A stretch of 64,000 nucleotides of DNA from Bombardia bombarda (lineage: Eukaryota; Ascomycota; Sordariomycetes; Sordariales; Lasiosphaeriaceae), in the NCBI GenBank assembly GCA_030512295.1, contig JAULSR010000009.1, forward strand, positions 1,054,001 through 1,118,000. The letters run 5' to 3'. A program made the translations under genes and the position numbers. Every line of letters starts with the position of its first letter. The stretch's first letter is position 1. Shown piece by piece: positions 11,742-22,189 of this stretch. Below the pieces are notes generated by a model that was given only the letters and a program-made list of their open reading frames with translations, was not told the DNA's origin and did no database searches.

Positions 11742-13232
11742 TTTTGGGTGTTGGTGTGGGACACGGAGCAAAGCCTGGTGTGTGTGTGTGTGTATGTGTA
11801 AACACGGACGTCCATTCACCAGATAACACGGCGTCGCCAACAATTTAAACTGGAGGAATATTCGACACCTTCTTAGTGATGTTTCCCTGGTGATGCACGA
11901 CCCGGTTTATTGGGTAGCATTCCTGCATGCAAAAAGCACCACCAGCGCGGGGTCCTGCAGTTTCCAAGTGGGGTCCCTCAGGCTTGTAAAAGATAAAGAT
12001 GTCTCTGAAGATCGCTATTGGGTGAAACGTTCAAGATTCTCTCTGGCGGAGAGCATTTGCATTGGCCGATGCTACGTAGATAACTACCCTACTTGGCTTA
12101 TCAACACCCCCCCCCGGTACCGGACGCATATCAGCAGGAAGTAATCGCAGGTACTTGATCGGGTGACATGTTGTTTTATGTTATACTATCTTGACCCATG
12201 TATACCTCTAATTAAGAGAGAGTCCCCGGGCAATGTCGGAGGGGTCCCCCAACGCTGCAATTGCTGCACGTACTTTTTTAACTTTGAAGAAAAAGAATTT
12301 CGCTCAAAAAGCTACATAGGCCAACCCCATACAAATGTACCACGCAAGTCCCACGGCCAATTCACAGCCCAAAAAAACCCCACCACCACAACATCATCGT
12401 CGGCGCTATCAATTACGTCTAACGATAACTTCATTTGAATGATTTAAATAATTATACGTCAGTAATCCGAGCGGCGACAAGATATAACATAGTCGATGCG
12501 GCCGATGCGACCGATACAGCCGATACGATAGATGGTTACACACGCTCATGTTAGTGATAACTTAGATTGAATGTTGGGGGTAATGAAAAGGGGGGCGATT
12601 AGGCTGTAAATTTACGGTCTTAGCATGGGATGGTACATTGTGGCGCCAGTTGAGAAGTCATTACAGTGTCGGGGGACCTTTTAACAGTGCCCGAGGACTC
12701 TCTCTCTTAAAGGAACGCAAGATAAATATAAAGTTAATAAACGTCTTTGTTATCAATTTAAACCCGCCAATTAAATTAGTAGGCAGCCCAGTTACTGAGA
12801 GATCTTTGTCTACATCTCTTTCACGAACTTGACCTGCCCCTATCCCGTTCAGTCTTGAGCTCTCATTAAAGCGAGTACATCTACCCAGTCCGGCGAATAC
12901 GTCTTTGTACAAACGGATAGTATAGCGTTGTCTAACAATCGCGCACGTCAAGTTTCAAACCTCTCTCAAAGCCACAGTTCTTTGACCACTTCAACCCACG
13001 TATTCAGGGTAAACCATTCTTTATGTCAAGTTCACTATTGTAAAGGTCGTGCCAACCAGGTAAAACACTCAATTGAGAGACCATAAAGGCTCAAGTGTGT
13101 CCACAGCTTAGGTTACTTGCGTCAAGATCGCTGTATTAGTTCCGCCCAAGTCATTTTACTCTGGGTCCTGGATCCGTATTGACGCTCCAATCTTCAGCCT
13201 CAACTCCCCTTAGTACCACAAGAGTCTACAAA
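11742..13232. other. Intergenic, no gene recognised
   Basis: Includes a CA/GT-rich leader at 11780-11800. A moderately AT-rich part at about 12430-13140 has the look of old transposon DNA, but I see no coding remnant, terminal repeat pair or target duplication that would prove it. Confidence 0.4.
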
Positions 13233-13531
13233 ATGGCGACAAAGTTGACATCTGACCCGGTGCACATTACCCGTGACCATGGCAGTCTTGGTCGATTTAT
13301 CTTGCTGCGAGGTGGCGAGGCAACCAGTAACTCTAGGCCAAGACCAAGGGCTGTCACGCCGCCTACCAGCTTGAAGACTCAAGGTCCAAAACTATGGCTA
13401 TGGAGATGGCTGTGGCGGCATGACCGCGAGAAAGAACAACACCAAGAATCTGACGAATCTGAAGAACCCGTCTACTCAATGATACTCGCGAAACAGGCTA
13501 CAGCACAAGGAGCAGGAAAACGCGCTCGAGA

Positions 13532-13579
<48 letters not shown>

Positions 13580-16436
13580 CGACAGTGAAGGATATAGACC
13601 ACCTACAAAAAGGCAAAAGGCATACTTAAAGCTGCCGACTAGGCTAAAGCCACCGCCAAAGCCAAGGACAGCCCCACAGCCAAAGCCACCGTCCACACCA
13701 AAGGCTCAACCAGGGAAAGGCAACAAGAGACAAAGGCAGTCAGATATCCCAGCCCCCAAAAAAAGAAAGACCGACAACCAGCGACCTATCGCAGCTCCCA
13801 GAAAACGAAAGACGGCTAAGGATCTGAGAGCCGAAGAAATACTGGCTGATGAGGAAAACAACTTTCTTCGCATCGGAGAGGAAACCCCGGTTTTTATCCA
13901 CAACGCTATGAACAACTGGAGCGCTGCGGTGAGGGAGGGACGGCCGAAGCTATGGTTCCAGAGCTGGTTTTCAGCTGGCACAACGGGGGTTGACGGGAAG
14001 CCGGCGTATGGGAACCTGCCAGCCCCGAAGCCTGGAAGCTGGGATGGAGTGAAGAGAGCTCTGGAGCTGGTCAGTACTGTGTAGACTCCACCCAACGGAA
14101 ACAAGAGCTGACACAAAGTCCAGATTCAACGCGATACAAAGATTTACGACCGTCGATATCCGCCCATCCCCCAAGTCCCAGGAGGCGACAACGTTTTCGA
14201 CGATCTGGATGACGTGGAGCAGCAACAGGTCAATGACCTTGCAGAAATGCTGCAGAAAGACGAATACGGCAAACTGGAATTCTCTCGCGTCCTCGGCCTC
14301 GGCGCCTTTGGCTACGCGGCCCTGTTCACGCAAAGGGGTTCCAGTCGTCAGTATGTCGTCAAGGAAAACTACAAGAGATTCGACCCAGCACAACCACAGC
14401 AAGCCAAGAAGCATGCTGAAGAGCAGGCGAGGGAAATAGAGATACATAGGGTAGGTTGTAGAACTCAGAAAGGGCTTCTGTGGGAGGAGAACACCAGACT
14501 GACATGCAAGCAGACGTTTGAGAGCGCAATGCATGTCGTGCAATCCTTCAGGCTCCCAATGCCAGACCTCAACGGTCTGAACTTGACAAAGGGCGCCGAG
14601 AAGAAGATTCAGGATGCCATCAAAAACATATATGTCCAAGAATATCTGCCACGGGGCGACCTGGACAAAGCCCTGCGTAGGATAACACACAAGAACAAGA
14701 GGGTGTCGGACCGCATACTCTGGATTATCTTCGATTGCTGTAGGTCCTGTTTCTTTTTCAGGATGCCATTGTTCATCATTCGGGCATGGGACTGACTCCG
14801 TTGACAAAAAACAGTGTTTCGCATGGCCGTGGCTATGGAATGGCGTCCGATGTATTGGAGTGACTACGAGAAGCCTCAAGACATTCACAGCATTTCCCCT
14901 ATTTACGAGAGAGTAGGACCGCAGGATGGAAATGCCACTTATAAACACGAGTCAGCACAAAAAGCTAAAAGGCCGACAAGATTAGTCCATTTCGATATTG
15001 ATCCGACGAATAGTAAGTGCAACTCTGCGGTTCATCCGGTATAACTCTTTTGAGAGGTATCTAACTACCGGCTCTATCAGTCATGATTGGCGATTTCCAT
15101 GGCACAGAAGGAGGTTCTCAAGACAGTCGTCACGGTCATCACATGCTGCCCACTATCAAGGTAACTCGCTTTTTCTTGATTGTCTCGCTCCCACGATGGC
15201 ATACTGGAGAAAAAAAAAAAAATCCATCCCTGAAACCGATAATGCTAACAAAAGTTTGCTACATAATTCAGCTCAGCGATATGGGTGAAATGGTTGATGC
15301 CGAGAGGATTACTACAGAACTGGGCGTGTAAGTACTTGGAATCCCTCAAGAATACAAAATGGCCAAAAGAAGTTTTTCAAAGAGAATTCTGACAGATTGT
15401 CTATTCCAGGAAGCAAATGATGCTCAAAAGGCTCAAGGGCAAAGTTCGATGGAATGTTCCAGTACGTTGTTTCCTTCTATCGCCCGATTTATGCCTTTTT
15501 CAAGCCGTATTTGTCTTTTTATCCTTTGACTAAAAAAAACTAACAATAAGCCATCTTTCTCACCAATAGGAGCAATGGAGCGAAGAATGGGAGTATGCAA
15601 AAGCCGGAGTAAAGCCGGATAAAGACCATTTCACGGTTGCAGGGCAATATACCTGGAAAACAAACATGTGGCAGCTTGCAAACGTAAGCACACACACACA
15701 ATTCCTTCAACCAATCTACCACCCTTTCTTTGGTTCCGTCCTTCTGACAGCAATGGGTATAAATCTCCAGGTCATGTGGATGTGTATCACCCATTGCGAG
15801 CCCCCCCACGGGCCTGTCCCCGAGCTGGTCAGTGCTGCCGAGATACAGCTGGATAGCGGCTATCCCGACGAAGAAGAAGATGTTGATCAGCATCTCCCGA
15901 CTTCTCTCGGGAATAAAAAAGGAAAGACGACGAAGAAGAAGAAGAAGAAGAAGAAAAAGAAGGTCCCCCGTTTTTCTGTCGACGATGAGTTCACAAAAGG
16001 ACTAGAAAAGGACGAGGAGAAGTACCTAAGCGACACGTCAGACGAGGATGAGCAAGACGACGGCGGCCCGCAACCACCAGAAGACCCAGAGGAGAACAAG
16101 AAGGCATTGTGGACATATGGAAAGTATTTGCTGAAGAGCAAGTTCCGCGATACAGACCTCAACTTGCGAAAATTGGTTGTCAGGTGTCTGATGGACAACC
16201 CGGCCAACCGGCCCGAGATGACTGAGCTCAGGGGCGAGATAGAGAAGAGACTTCAGAGGGAAACGAGCGAGTGGCCGCAGAAGGATGATGAACTGAGGAC
16301 GGCAGCAGAGATAAAGGCGTGGGCGGACGAGTTCTTTTCTGCACCGCCACCACCAGAGAGCCAAGACCACAGCTCAGCATATGTAGATGATGGACAGGGC
16401 GCTGATCTCGGGAACATGTACGACGCTGACGACTGA
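13233..16436 (+). CDS. Large protein-kinase-like protein with disordered basic/acidic N-terminus
   Basis: Nine exons are inferred (13233-14069, 14124-14450, 14511-14739, 14815-15012, 15081-15160, 15272-15327, 15410-15461, 15570-15683, 15771-16436), giving 852 residues; the 60-bp intron 14451-14510 is in frame and may be retained (872). Residues 1-280 are low-complexity, with a run of about 19 Asp from a GAC repeat and Lys/Arg/Pro-rich patches that look nuclear. The kinase fold follows: glycine loop VLGLGAFGYAA (about 335), VVKE lysine, HFDIDPTN in place of HRDLKPEN (about 525), GDFH in place of DFG, and the C-lobe end LVVRCLMDNPANRPEM. The catalytic Asp and Asn are kept while the usual Lys is Asp. 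A poly-Lys stretch interrupts the C-lobe. Confidence 0.83.
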
Positions 16437-16562
16437 GAGTATTGATTGAGAGTCTGAGAAAACTGAAGGATGAGAAATCCCAGACAACAAAATTGCGGCA
16501 GCAGTTTCATAGGTCCAGTATGAAAGCAACGGAAATGGCGAAGAAAAGGTGCACCACGAAGC

Positions 16563-17528
16563 TCAATCCGAGCCCTGAAGTTGGCGAGCAATGTTTTCCA
16601 GCAAGTTGATCTCGCCTATCGCATTCTGAATGTACCGCGCGTTGAATCCCAGCAGCTGTCTAAATGCATCATATGATGGCACATCAATGCGGATGGGTTC
16701 GCTGCTGATGATCCAAGACACGCCCTCAGAGCAAGGAGGCGTGGTTAGAGACCCTGAATACCTGTCACACATACTGCGTCAGCAACTTGAACCAGTAACA
16801 TTTTCAAGATCAGACGTCTGAAGGAAGACATACTGGTAGATGGAGTTGCTGCAGAAGTGATCCAGGATGCTGGAAAAATCAAGCGGCCCAGTCGTAGTGG
16901 TGTTCCCATGTGATGGAATATCAGGCAAACCGGCCACGATCGGCTCCAGCAATGTGTCCAGCTCGCCAAAGTCGATGAAAAAGCCTACGACCGAGACGGA
17001 AGCATCTGTAACGATTTGTCAACGATTTATGTTGTCTTTTGCCGGACAGGAAATACAGAATAGGTTGGACTCACCACTCGCCTGAAACACAAAGTGCACC
17101 TCCATGGGATAGTGCATGCCGTTCACACTGTGCTCGCTGGGGGTGTGGAAATGAAACTGCACCAGCTCAGAGGTCACATTTCTCTGCGTCAACGTGCCGT
17201 TGGTGAAGACGTCGACCGCGACGCCCAGGTTCTCAAGCAACGCGCCCTCCGGGGCATTGGGAATGTCCAGGACAATGGAGCACGACGAAGACAGATTTGT
17301 GTCGCTGGCTAGATTGGTGGGTGATTGGTTTCTGCCCGTGGCACAGAGGGCATTGGCTTGTCGGTCGAGACTGTACCAGTTGAGCGGTCCAGTCATTCCA
17401 ACGTAGCTGAAAGATGCGCCTGGGGTGGTGTCGTCTGAACGCGGTAGAAGTGTCGTCCCATAGTGTTCGTGGCTGACAACCGGCCCAAACAAGGAGAGCA
17501 GGGAGAGAAATGCGGGTATGATGGTCAT
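16563..17528 (-). CDS. Secreted alpha-type carbonic anhydrase
   Basis: Three exons, 17528-17075, 17005-16834 and 16761-16563, give 274 residues. The start at 17528 opens a signal peptide MTIIPAFLSLLSLFGPVVS; longer starts at 17597 or 17606 are open but would bury it. The alpha-carbonic anhydrase signature is complete: QFHFHTPSEH holds two zinc histidines and the conserved Glu, EVHFVF holds the third histidine, and SLTTPPCSEGVSW holds the active-site threonines. Early NQSPTNL matches the family QSPINI. Asn-X-Thr sites fit secretion. The enzyme interconverts carbon dioxide and bicarbonate outside the cell or in the wall. All junctions keep frame and the gene looks intact. Confidence 0.92.
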
Positions 17529-17891
17529 CTGAGCGCATAGATTCAAGACTGCAGTTCCAGAATTGGGAAATTTTGCGGAGTTGAAGAGAACCGACATGGC
17601 CTTCACCGAAACTTTTTGAGTTTTATTTGCGCCGCCTCACTGCTCCAATCGCCAACCCCTGCCCAAATCCCGATCATCACTCGCATCCCCCAAACGGGGC
17701 AGGCACGGCACAAGAAGCTACCTGGACTGACAGGACCAGCAAGCATTGGTCAGTCCAGTGCCGACATGCCGACTTTCCTTCGTCTGGACAGCTGGCTGTG
17801 AAGCGGAGAGTATGACGAGATTCTGGACTTACATGGAGCGTTGTAATAACGGCCGTCAGGCGGGAAGACAACATCAGTGGCCTCACTCTAC

Positions 17892-17972
17892 TTTGCCAAG
17901 AATGTTTTGCCAAGAATATTTTGCCAAGAATATTTTGCCAAGAATATTTTGCCAAGAATATTTTGCCAAGAA
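17892..17972. repeat. 15-bp tandem repeat
   Basis: Five to six copies of ttttgccaagaatat, the outer ones slightly changed. Confidence 0.9.
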
Positions 17973-18675
17973 AGTGCTTTGCTGCGCTGGGCTGAGCGAA
18001 GCTAAAGCGACGGAAGCAACAGATTTTGGTGGCATCTGCAGGTGATTTTGTGGCCCAAATGCTGGGGGGTAGTAATCCAGTCCAGCGAAAGTCAGGTAAA
18101 AAGCGTGCAACTGGGTGGTAAGTATGTACCTGGTGAATCCAGACCTTCATTGAACAAAGTGCCGGGCTATTCTTGGCGCTCACCTGTCGCTGTATGTAGG
18201 TACCCGTTGGCCCCTGCTTTTGGACTAAACCTACTTAGGTAAGGTGGCTAGTCACCTGGATGGAATTGCTGAGCCACGCTGCAGGCGCCGGAACCCGGCT
18301 ATCGGACACAGCCCACAGCCAGCCAGCGACCCTGTGGGTCCCAAAAATAGCGCCCACCATTCTTTGTTTCTCACCATTCTTTTGTTTCTCACCGGCAAAA
18401 ACATGGTCCGAAACAAAACATAACTCCCATTGGACAGCCCCAAGTTCTGCAAACCTTAATCTTCTGGTGTTCCCCGGCAGGGAAGTGATCCGTCCCAGGA
18501 TGTTCGACTGCCGAACCGCAGTCAACGCCCGATTCTATGGCGCATTGGGACTTTGGGACGGAGATTAAGATTCATGGGCGCGGGAGCTAGGAGATGTCAA
18601 GATTGCTTAAAAGTCCCTTCGTGTCGCCATGTTTGGTCGAGTCGATTCCAATCATTCAACATCATCAAACATTAT

Positions 18676-18741
18676 TCAACACCAACTCCACCAACTCCAC
18701 CAATTCCACCAATTCCACCAATTCCACCAATTCCACCAACA
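18676..18741. repeat. 9-bp repeat in the 5' leader of the LsdA-like gene
   Basis: Seven or eight copies of caccaattc/caccaactc end 11 bp before the ATG at 18752. Confidence 0.9.
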
Positions 18742-18751
18742 CAAAAACATC

Positions 18752-19876
18752 ATGCAGATCATCGCCTCCGCGCTCGCTGCGGTTGCAGCTCTCGGCTCCC
18801 TGACGGCTGCTGCGCCGTTCACGATCCCGGCCGGCGACGGGTTCCCGACGCCCAACACGCAGCAGTTGCTGGCTATTCAGCAGGATGCCGGTGGCGCCTT
18901 GTCCAACGCGCCGCCTCCACCCAAGATCGAGGCCACCAGCCTGTCAGCCATCGCGCTGACTGCCCTCAACGAGAACTTCGAGACTGCCTTTTTCAGCTCG
19001 CTGCTGCAAAACGTCACCGACAACGTCGAGGGGTTCCAGTTTGACACGGACGAAAAGCGCACCGAGTTCCTCGACATCGTGGACACCATCGTCGCGCAGG
19101 AAAAGCTCCACGCCATCAACGCGGCCAACACCCTGCGCAACTTCGACGCCTTCGTCCCCGTCCCCTGCGCCTACCAGTTCCCATCCAGCGACATCCGCGG
19201 CGCCGTGCAGCTCGCCCAGACCTTCACCGCCCTCGTCCTCGGCACCCTGCAGGACGCCGCCCAGCTCTTCGCCGTCAACGGCGACGCCGGCGCCGTCCGC
19301 AGCGTCGCCTCCACCATCGGCCAGGAGGGCGAGCAGGAGGGCTTCTTCCGCATCCTGCTCGGCAAGAAGCCGTCCGAGAAGCCCTTCCTGACCACCTCGG
19401 TCGCGCCCTTCCTCTACTCCTATCTGCAGCAGTTCATCGTGCCCGGCTCGTGCCCCTTCCCGCTCTCCAGCATCCCCCTCACCATCTTCCCCGCCCTGCA
19501 GGTCCTGTCCGGGAGCGACGGCACCAACGTCACCGCCGAGGACCAGACGCTGCAGTTCAAGGCCGACCTGACCGCCGCGCCTGCCGACCGGGCAACCAAG
19601 TTCCTCAACGGCGACGGGCAGGGCCTGTTCGTCACCTACCTCTCCGGACAGCGTCTGCCCATCAGCGTGCCCGTCCAGGATGCGAGGTGGGAGGGCAAGA
19701 CCATCTACTTCGCCGCCAACCTGCCCTACACTGAGAACCAGATGGACGGTCTCACTGTGGCCGCTCTGACGAATGCCGGCTCGCTGGCCGTCAGCCAGGT
19801 CGCCGGCGCCGCCCTCGCTGCGCCAGGCCTCATCCAGATCGCCGGCCGTGCCAAGGCCTGGGATGAGAACTACTAA
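18752..19876 (+). CDS. Secreted ferritin-fold protein, late sexual development (LsdA)-like
   Basis: A single exon of 374 residues with a signal peptide (MQIIASALAAVAALGSLTAA). The body matches the ferritin-like family of fungal LsdA and plant desiccation-related proteins: TALNENFETAFFSSLL (first helix, with Glu), FLDIVDTIVAQEKLHAINA (second helix with the ExxH pair), a third segment GTLQDAAQLFAV and EGEQEGFFRILLG as the fourth. The pattern of Glu and His may allow a di-metal site, but metal binding is not proved in the family. In Aspergillus nidulans LsdA accumulates in late sexual development; a role here is inferred only. The open frame extends upstream through the 9-bp repeat, but the ATG at 18752 begins the signal peptide and is preferred. 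Confidence 0.9.
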   Translation: MQIIASALAAVAALGSLTAAAPFTIPAGDGFPTPNTQQLLAIQQDAGGALSNAPPPPKIEATSLSAIALTALNENFETAFFSSLLQNVTDNVEGFQFDTDEKRTEFLDIVDTIVAQEKLHAINAANTLRNFDAFVPVPCAYQFPSSDIRGAVQLAQTFTALVLGTLQDAAQLFAVNGDAGAVRSVASTIGQEGEQEGFFRILLGKKPSEKPFLTTSVAPFLYSYLQQFIVPGSCPFPLSSIPLTIFPALQVLSGSDGTNVTAEDQTLQFKADLTAAPADRATKFLNGDGQGLFVTYLSGQRLPISVPVQDARWEGKTIYFAANLPYTENQMDGLTVAALTNAGSLAVSQVAGAALAAPGLIQIAGRAKAWDENY

Positions 19877-20370
19877 GTCTAGGGAGGATTGTCTCTTTTG
19901 GGGTGGCAGGTGTCGGGTCTTTTGCATCATCTTAGGGGAGTTTTATCATAGCATAGCGGTGGTGTTTTGCATTTTCAGGCATATGGTTGGGCGTATGGTT
20001 CGTTGGCGCAGACAGACAGGAACATGGCTGGAAAGGGGATGGGAGCGCAGTTCAGTCAGAGATCATCATACATAATACAGCAGAGCTTTACTCTCATTGT
20101 GGTGTGTCATTCGTCATGTGCTGTGTCCATTGACGCAACGATGCATGGTGCATGTCCCTGAAGATGTCCAAGGTATCTAGGTAGTGGACTACCAAGGGAA
20201 ACAAGGATAGGGCCGTACGATAAGATTGATAATTGATCCATATTCCCGTGATATCATAAGCCATCATCAACCATCATTAGGTAGGTAGGTAGGTAGGTAG
20301 GTAGTAGTTCTAGTAGCCAGTCCACCCCAACTTCCTGCTGCTGTCCTCACTCCCTCTCATAATCCATGAC
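19877..20370. other. Intergenic between convergent genes
   Basis: 3' regions of the LsdA-like gene and the phospholipase gene. It contains a short taggtaggt array at 20279-20303 and nothing else recognisable. Confidence 0.5.
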
Positions 20371-21023
20371 TCAGTTGGGCACCCACAGGTCGCCATTGGC
20401 CTGGGCCTCAGCCACCAGCTGGTTGTAGATGGCCACCTTCTCCTCGTACTCCCTGATCAGGGCGTCGTCCCTCTTTCCTGGGTAGGCGTCGCCGCCGCCA
20501 AAGGCCTTGACAGCAGCATAGTACACATCGGCCAGGGCCTTGCAGACACCAGTGAGGCTGACTGTGCCGCATTGGTAGTACAGACTGAGTGGAGAGAAGT
20601 CAGAAACCAGTAGAAATAAACTAGTAAAATAGAAGCAGGGGACATCTCTTCTTACTCGGTCTTGAAGTTGCTGTCAATCTTTGCCTTGTTGGTCTCGGAG
20701 AAGCGGCTCTGGGCGCGGTAGTTCTGGTAGCCAAAGTCGTGGCGGTTGCAGGCAGGGACAAAGGGGAAGCCGAACGGGTTGTCCGGGGAGTCTGTGCAGC
20801 CGTCCGAGGTCCAGTCAAGGGTCGACGGGCTCTTCGCATTGCGCTTGGCGGTGAACTGGGGAAGGGTGAGGCTGAAGAGGTACTGGTCCGTGATGGCGGA
20901 GAGGCTCGTTTGCCTCTTGGCCAGGCCGGCGCTCTGCTCGCTGCTGCTGCTGCTGCTGCTGCTGTCGGTGGGCAGGGCCAGGACGGCGGGCAGGAGGGGG
21001 AGGAGGAGGACGCTGAACTTCAT
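20371..21023 (-). CDS. Secreted phospholipase A2 (fungal/prokaryotic type)
   Basis: Two exons, 21023-20656 and 20584-20371, encode 193 residues. A signal peptide (MKFSVLLLPLLPAVLA) is followed by a poly-Ser stretch and a KR site (GLAKRQT) that looks like a propeptide cleavage. The catalytic core is FVPACNRHDFGYQNYR with the His-Asp dyad, preceded by DGCTDSPDNPFGF, the calcium-binding region, and followed by a second Cys-containing helix (LYYQCGTVSLTGVCKALADVYY). Length and motifs match the small secreted group XIV-like PLA2 family, which releases fatty acid from the sn-2 position of phospholipids. Another ATG lies two codons upstream. The gene is convergent with the LsdA-like gene. Confidence 0.9.
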
Positions 21024-21027
21024 GGTC

Positions 21028-21104
21028 ACAGACTGGAGGTGGGAGTCGAGGATCGGACTGGACTGGAGGTGGGAGTCGAGGATCGGACTGGACTGGAGTG
21101 GTTG

Positions 21105-21144
<40 letters not shown>
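21028..21144. repeat. Duplicated 30-bp unit and (tctg)n microsatellite in the PLA2 leader
   Basis: A unit containing ggtgggagtcgaggatcgga is present twice at about 21030-21095, followed by about eleven copies of gtct. Both lie just upstream of the PLA2 start codon (minus strand). Confidence 0.9.
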
Positions 21145-22189
21145 GCCTTGACTACAACATCTCTCTCATCTCATAGACATCATGGACGCGCAAGCACTTA
21201 TATACTGAAACCTATACCAGGTCTAAACTACCACCACATGTCCATGTACCTACCTTGGCGTGCCTGGTGAAGCGGCATAACAGTGACAATACAGGTCCTC
21301 TGGTATTGAACATTGGCAGGCATGTGTAGATCGCGAGCACTCGGAGGCTACCACCTGCCCGTTAGAGGACTGGCCCCGAAACCTGAGTTTCATCGGCGAT
21401 TCCCGATGTGAACCCTGTCGAGACACTGTCGAGCAGCCCGCCTCCCTGTCTGGAGCCTGCCCCTGGATCACGTCTCGGGATGGTGTCTGGTAATTGGTGG
21501 AGGGCCAAGTCGAAGAGAGGCAAGCTTGGCAGGTAGATAATTAACCGGACATGGGATGGCCGATCCACGTGCTGAGGTAGGGTGCAATAAGAGGAAGCTG
21601 CCGGTTTGTCTGTTCGCTTAACAAGACCCGTTGCCGGCGATCGACGCTCGCTACCTGGATTGCGGCAGCAAACGCGCGCCTCTGGCAGGCCCCCCCACAG
21701 GCTACCCCGCGTTTGCTACAGGTACCCAAGGTAGCTGCTCAGTAGCGGCAGCTTAGCAGCTTCCTAAACAATCCCTGATTTGACCGAGGCTGCTCCGACC
21801 TGGGCCACCCTTATACCACCCCGCAGCCCACGACGTTGCACAGGATGAGGGGCACCAAGACACCTGTTCCCATACCCATCGCTAGCAGACTCTCAAGCTC
21901 CGGCTTTAGAGTTTAGACTGCGATGCCACAACGGATATGGATCCCAATCTGGCATGGCAGCGGCGAGCTCCGTTCCATGTCCTCTTCAATAACACCCAAT
22001 TAATTACATGCACACACGCACGCAGCCAGAAAAGAAAAAGAAAAGAAAGAGAAAAGAAAAGAAAGAGAAAAGAAAAAGAACAGAAAAGAAAAAGAACAGA
22101 AAAAAAAACAGCAGAAACACCAGCCATCAAACTCCATCACCTCCTTCCATTCACCGACCGACAATCCTCAGCTCTAGATGACGCAGCCC
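21145..22189. other. Intergenic, with a polypurine tract
   Basis: No gene recognised. A long plus-strand A/G-only stretch (aaaagaaaaagaacag-like) lies at about 22027-22110. Confidence 0.5.

Larger units (their letters stand above)
17529..18751. other. Intergenic between divergent carbonic anhydrase and LsdA-like genes
   Basis: About 1.2 kb between two genes transcribed in opposite directions. It holds two tandem arrays (listed separately) and no open frame I would call a gene. Confidence 0.5.

Noticed and set aside
12572..12937. Possible 366-bp solo LTR (TGTTGG...TCTAACA)
   Set aside because: The end sequences suit an LTR, but the 5-bp flanks (ttgaa and atcgc) do not match, and no second copy or internal retrotransposon sequence is present in the window.
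17529..17606. Longer N-terminus for the carbonic anhydrase
   Set aside because: The upstream ATGs would place about 25 polar residues before the signal peptide, which would hide it.
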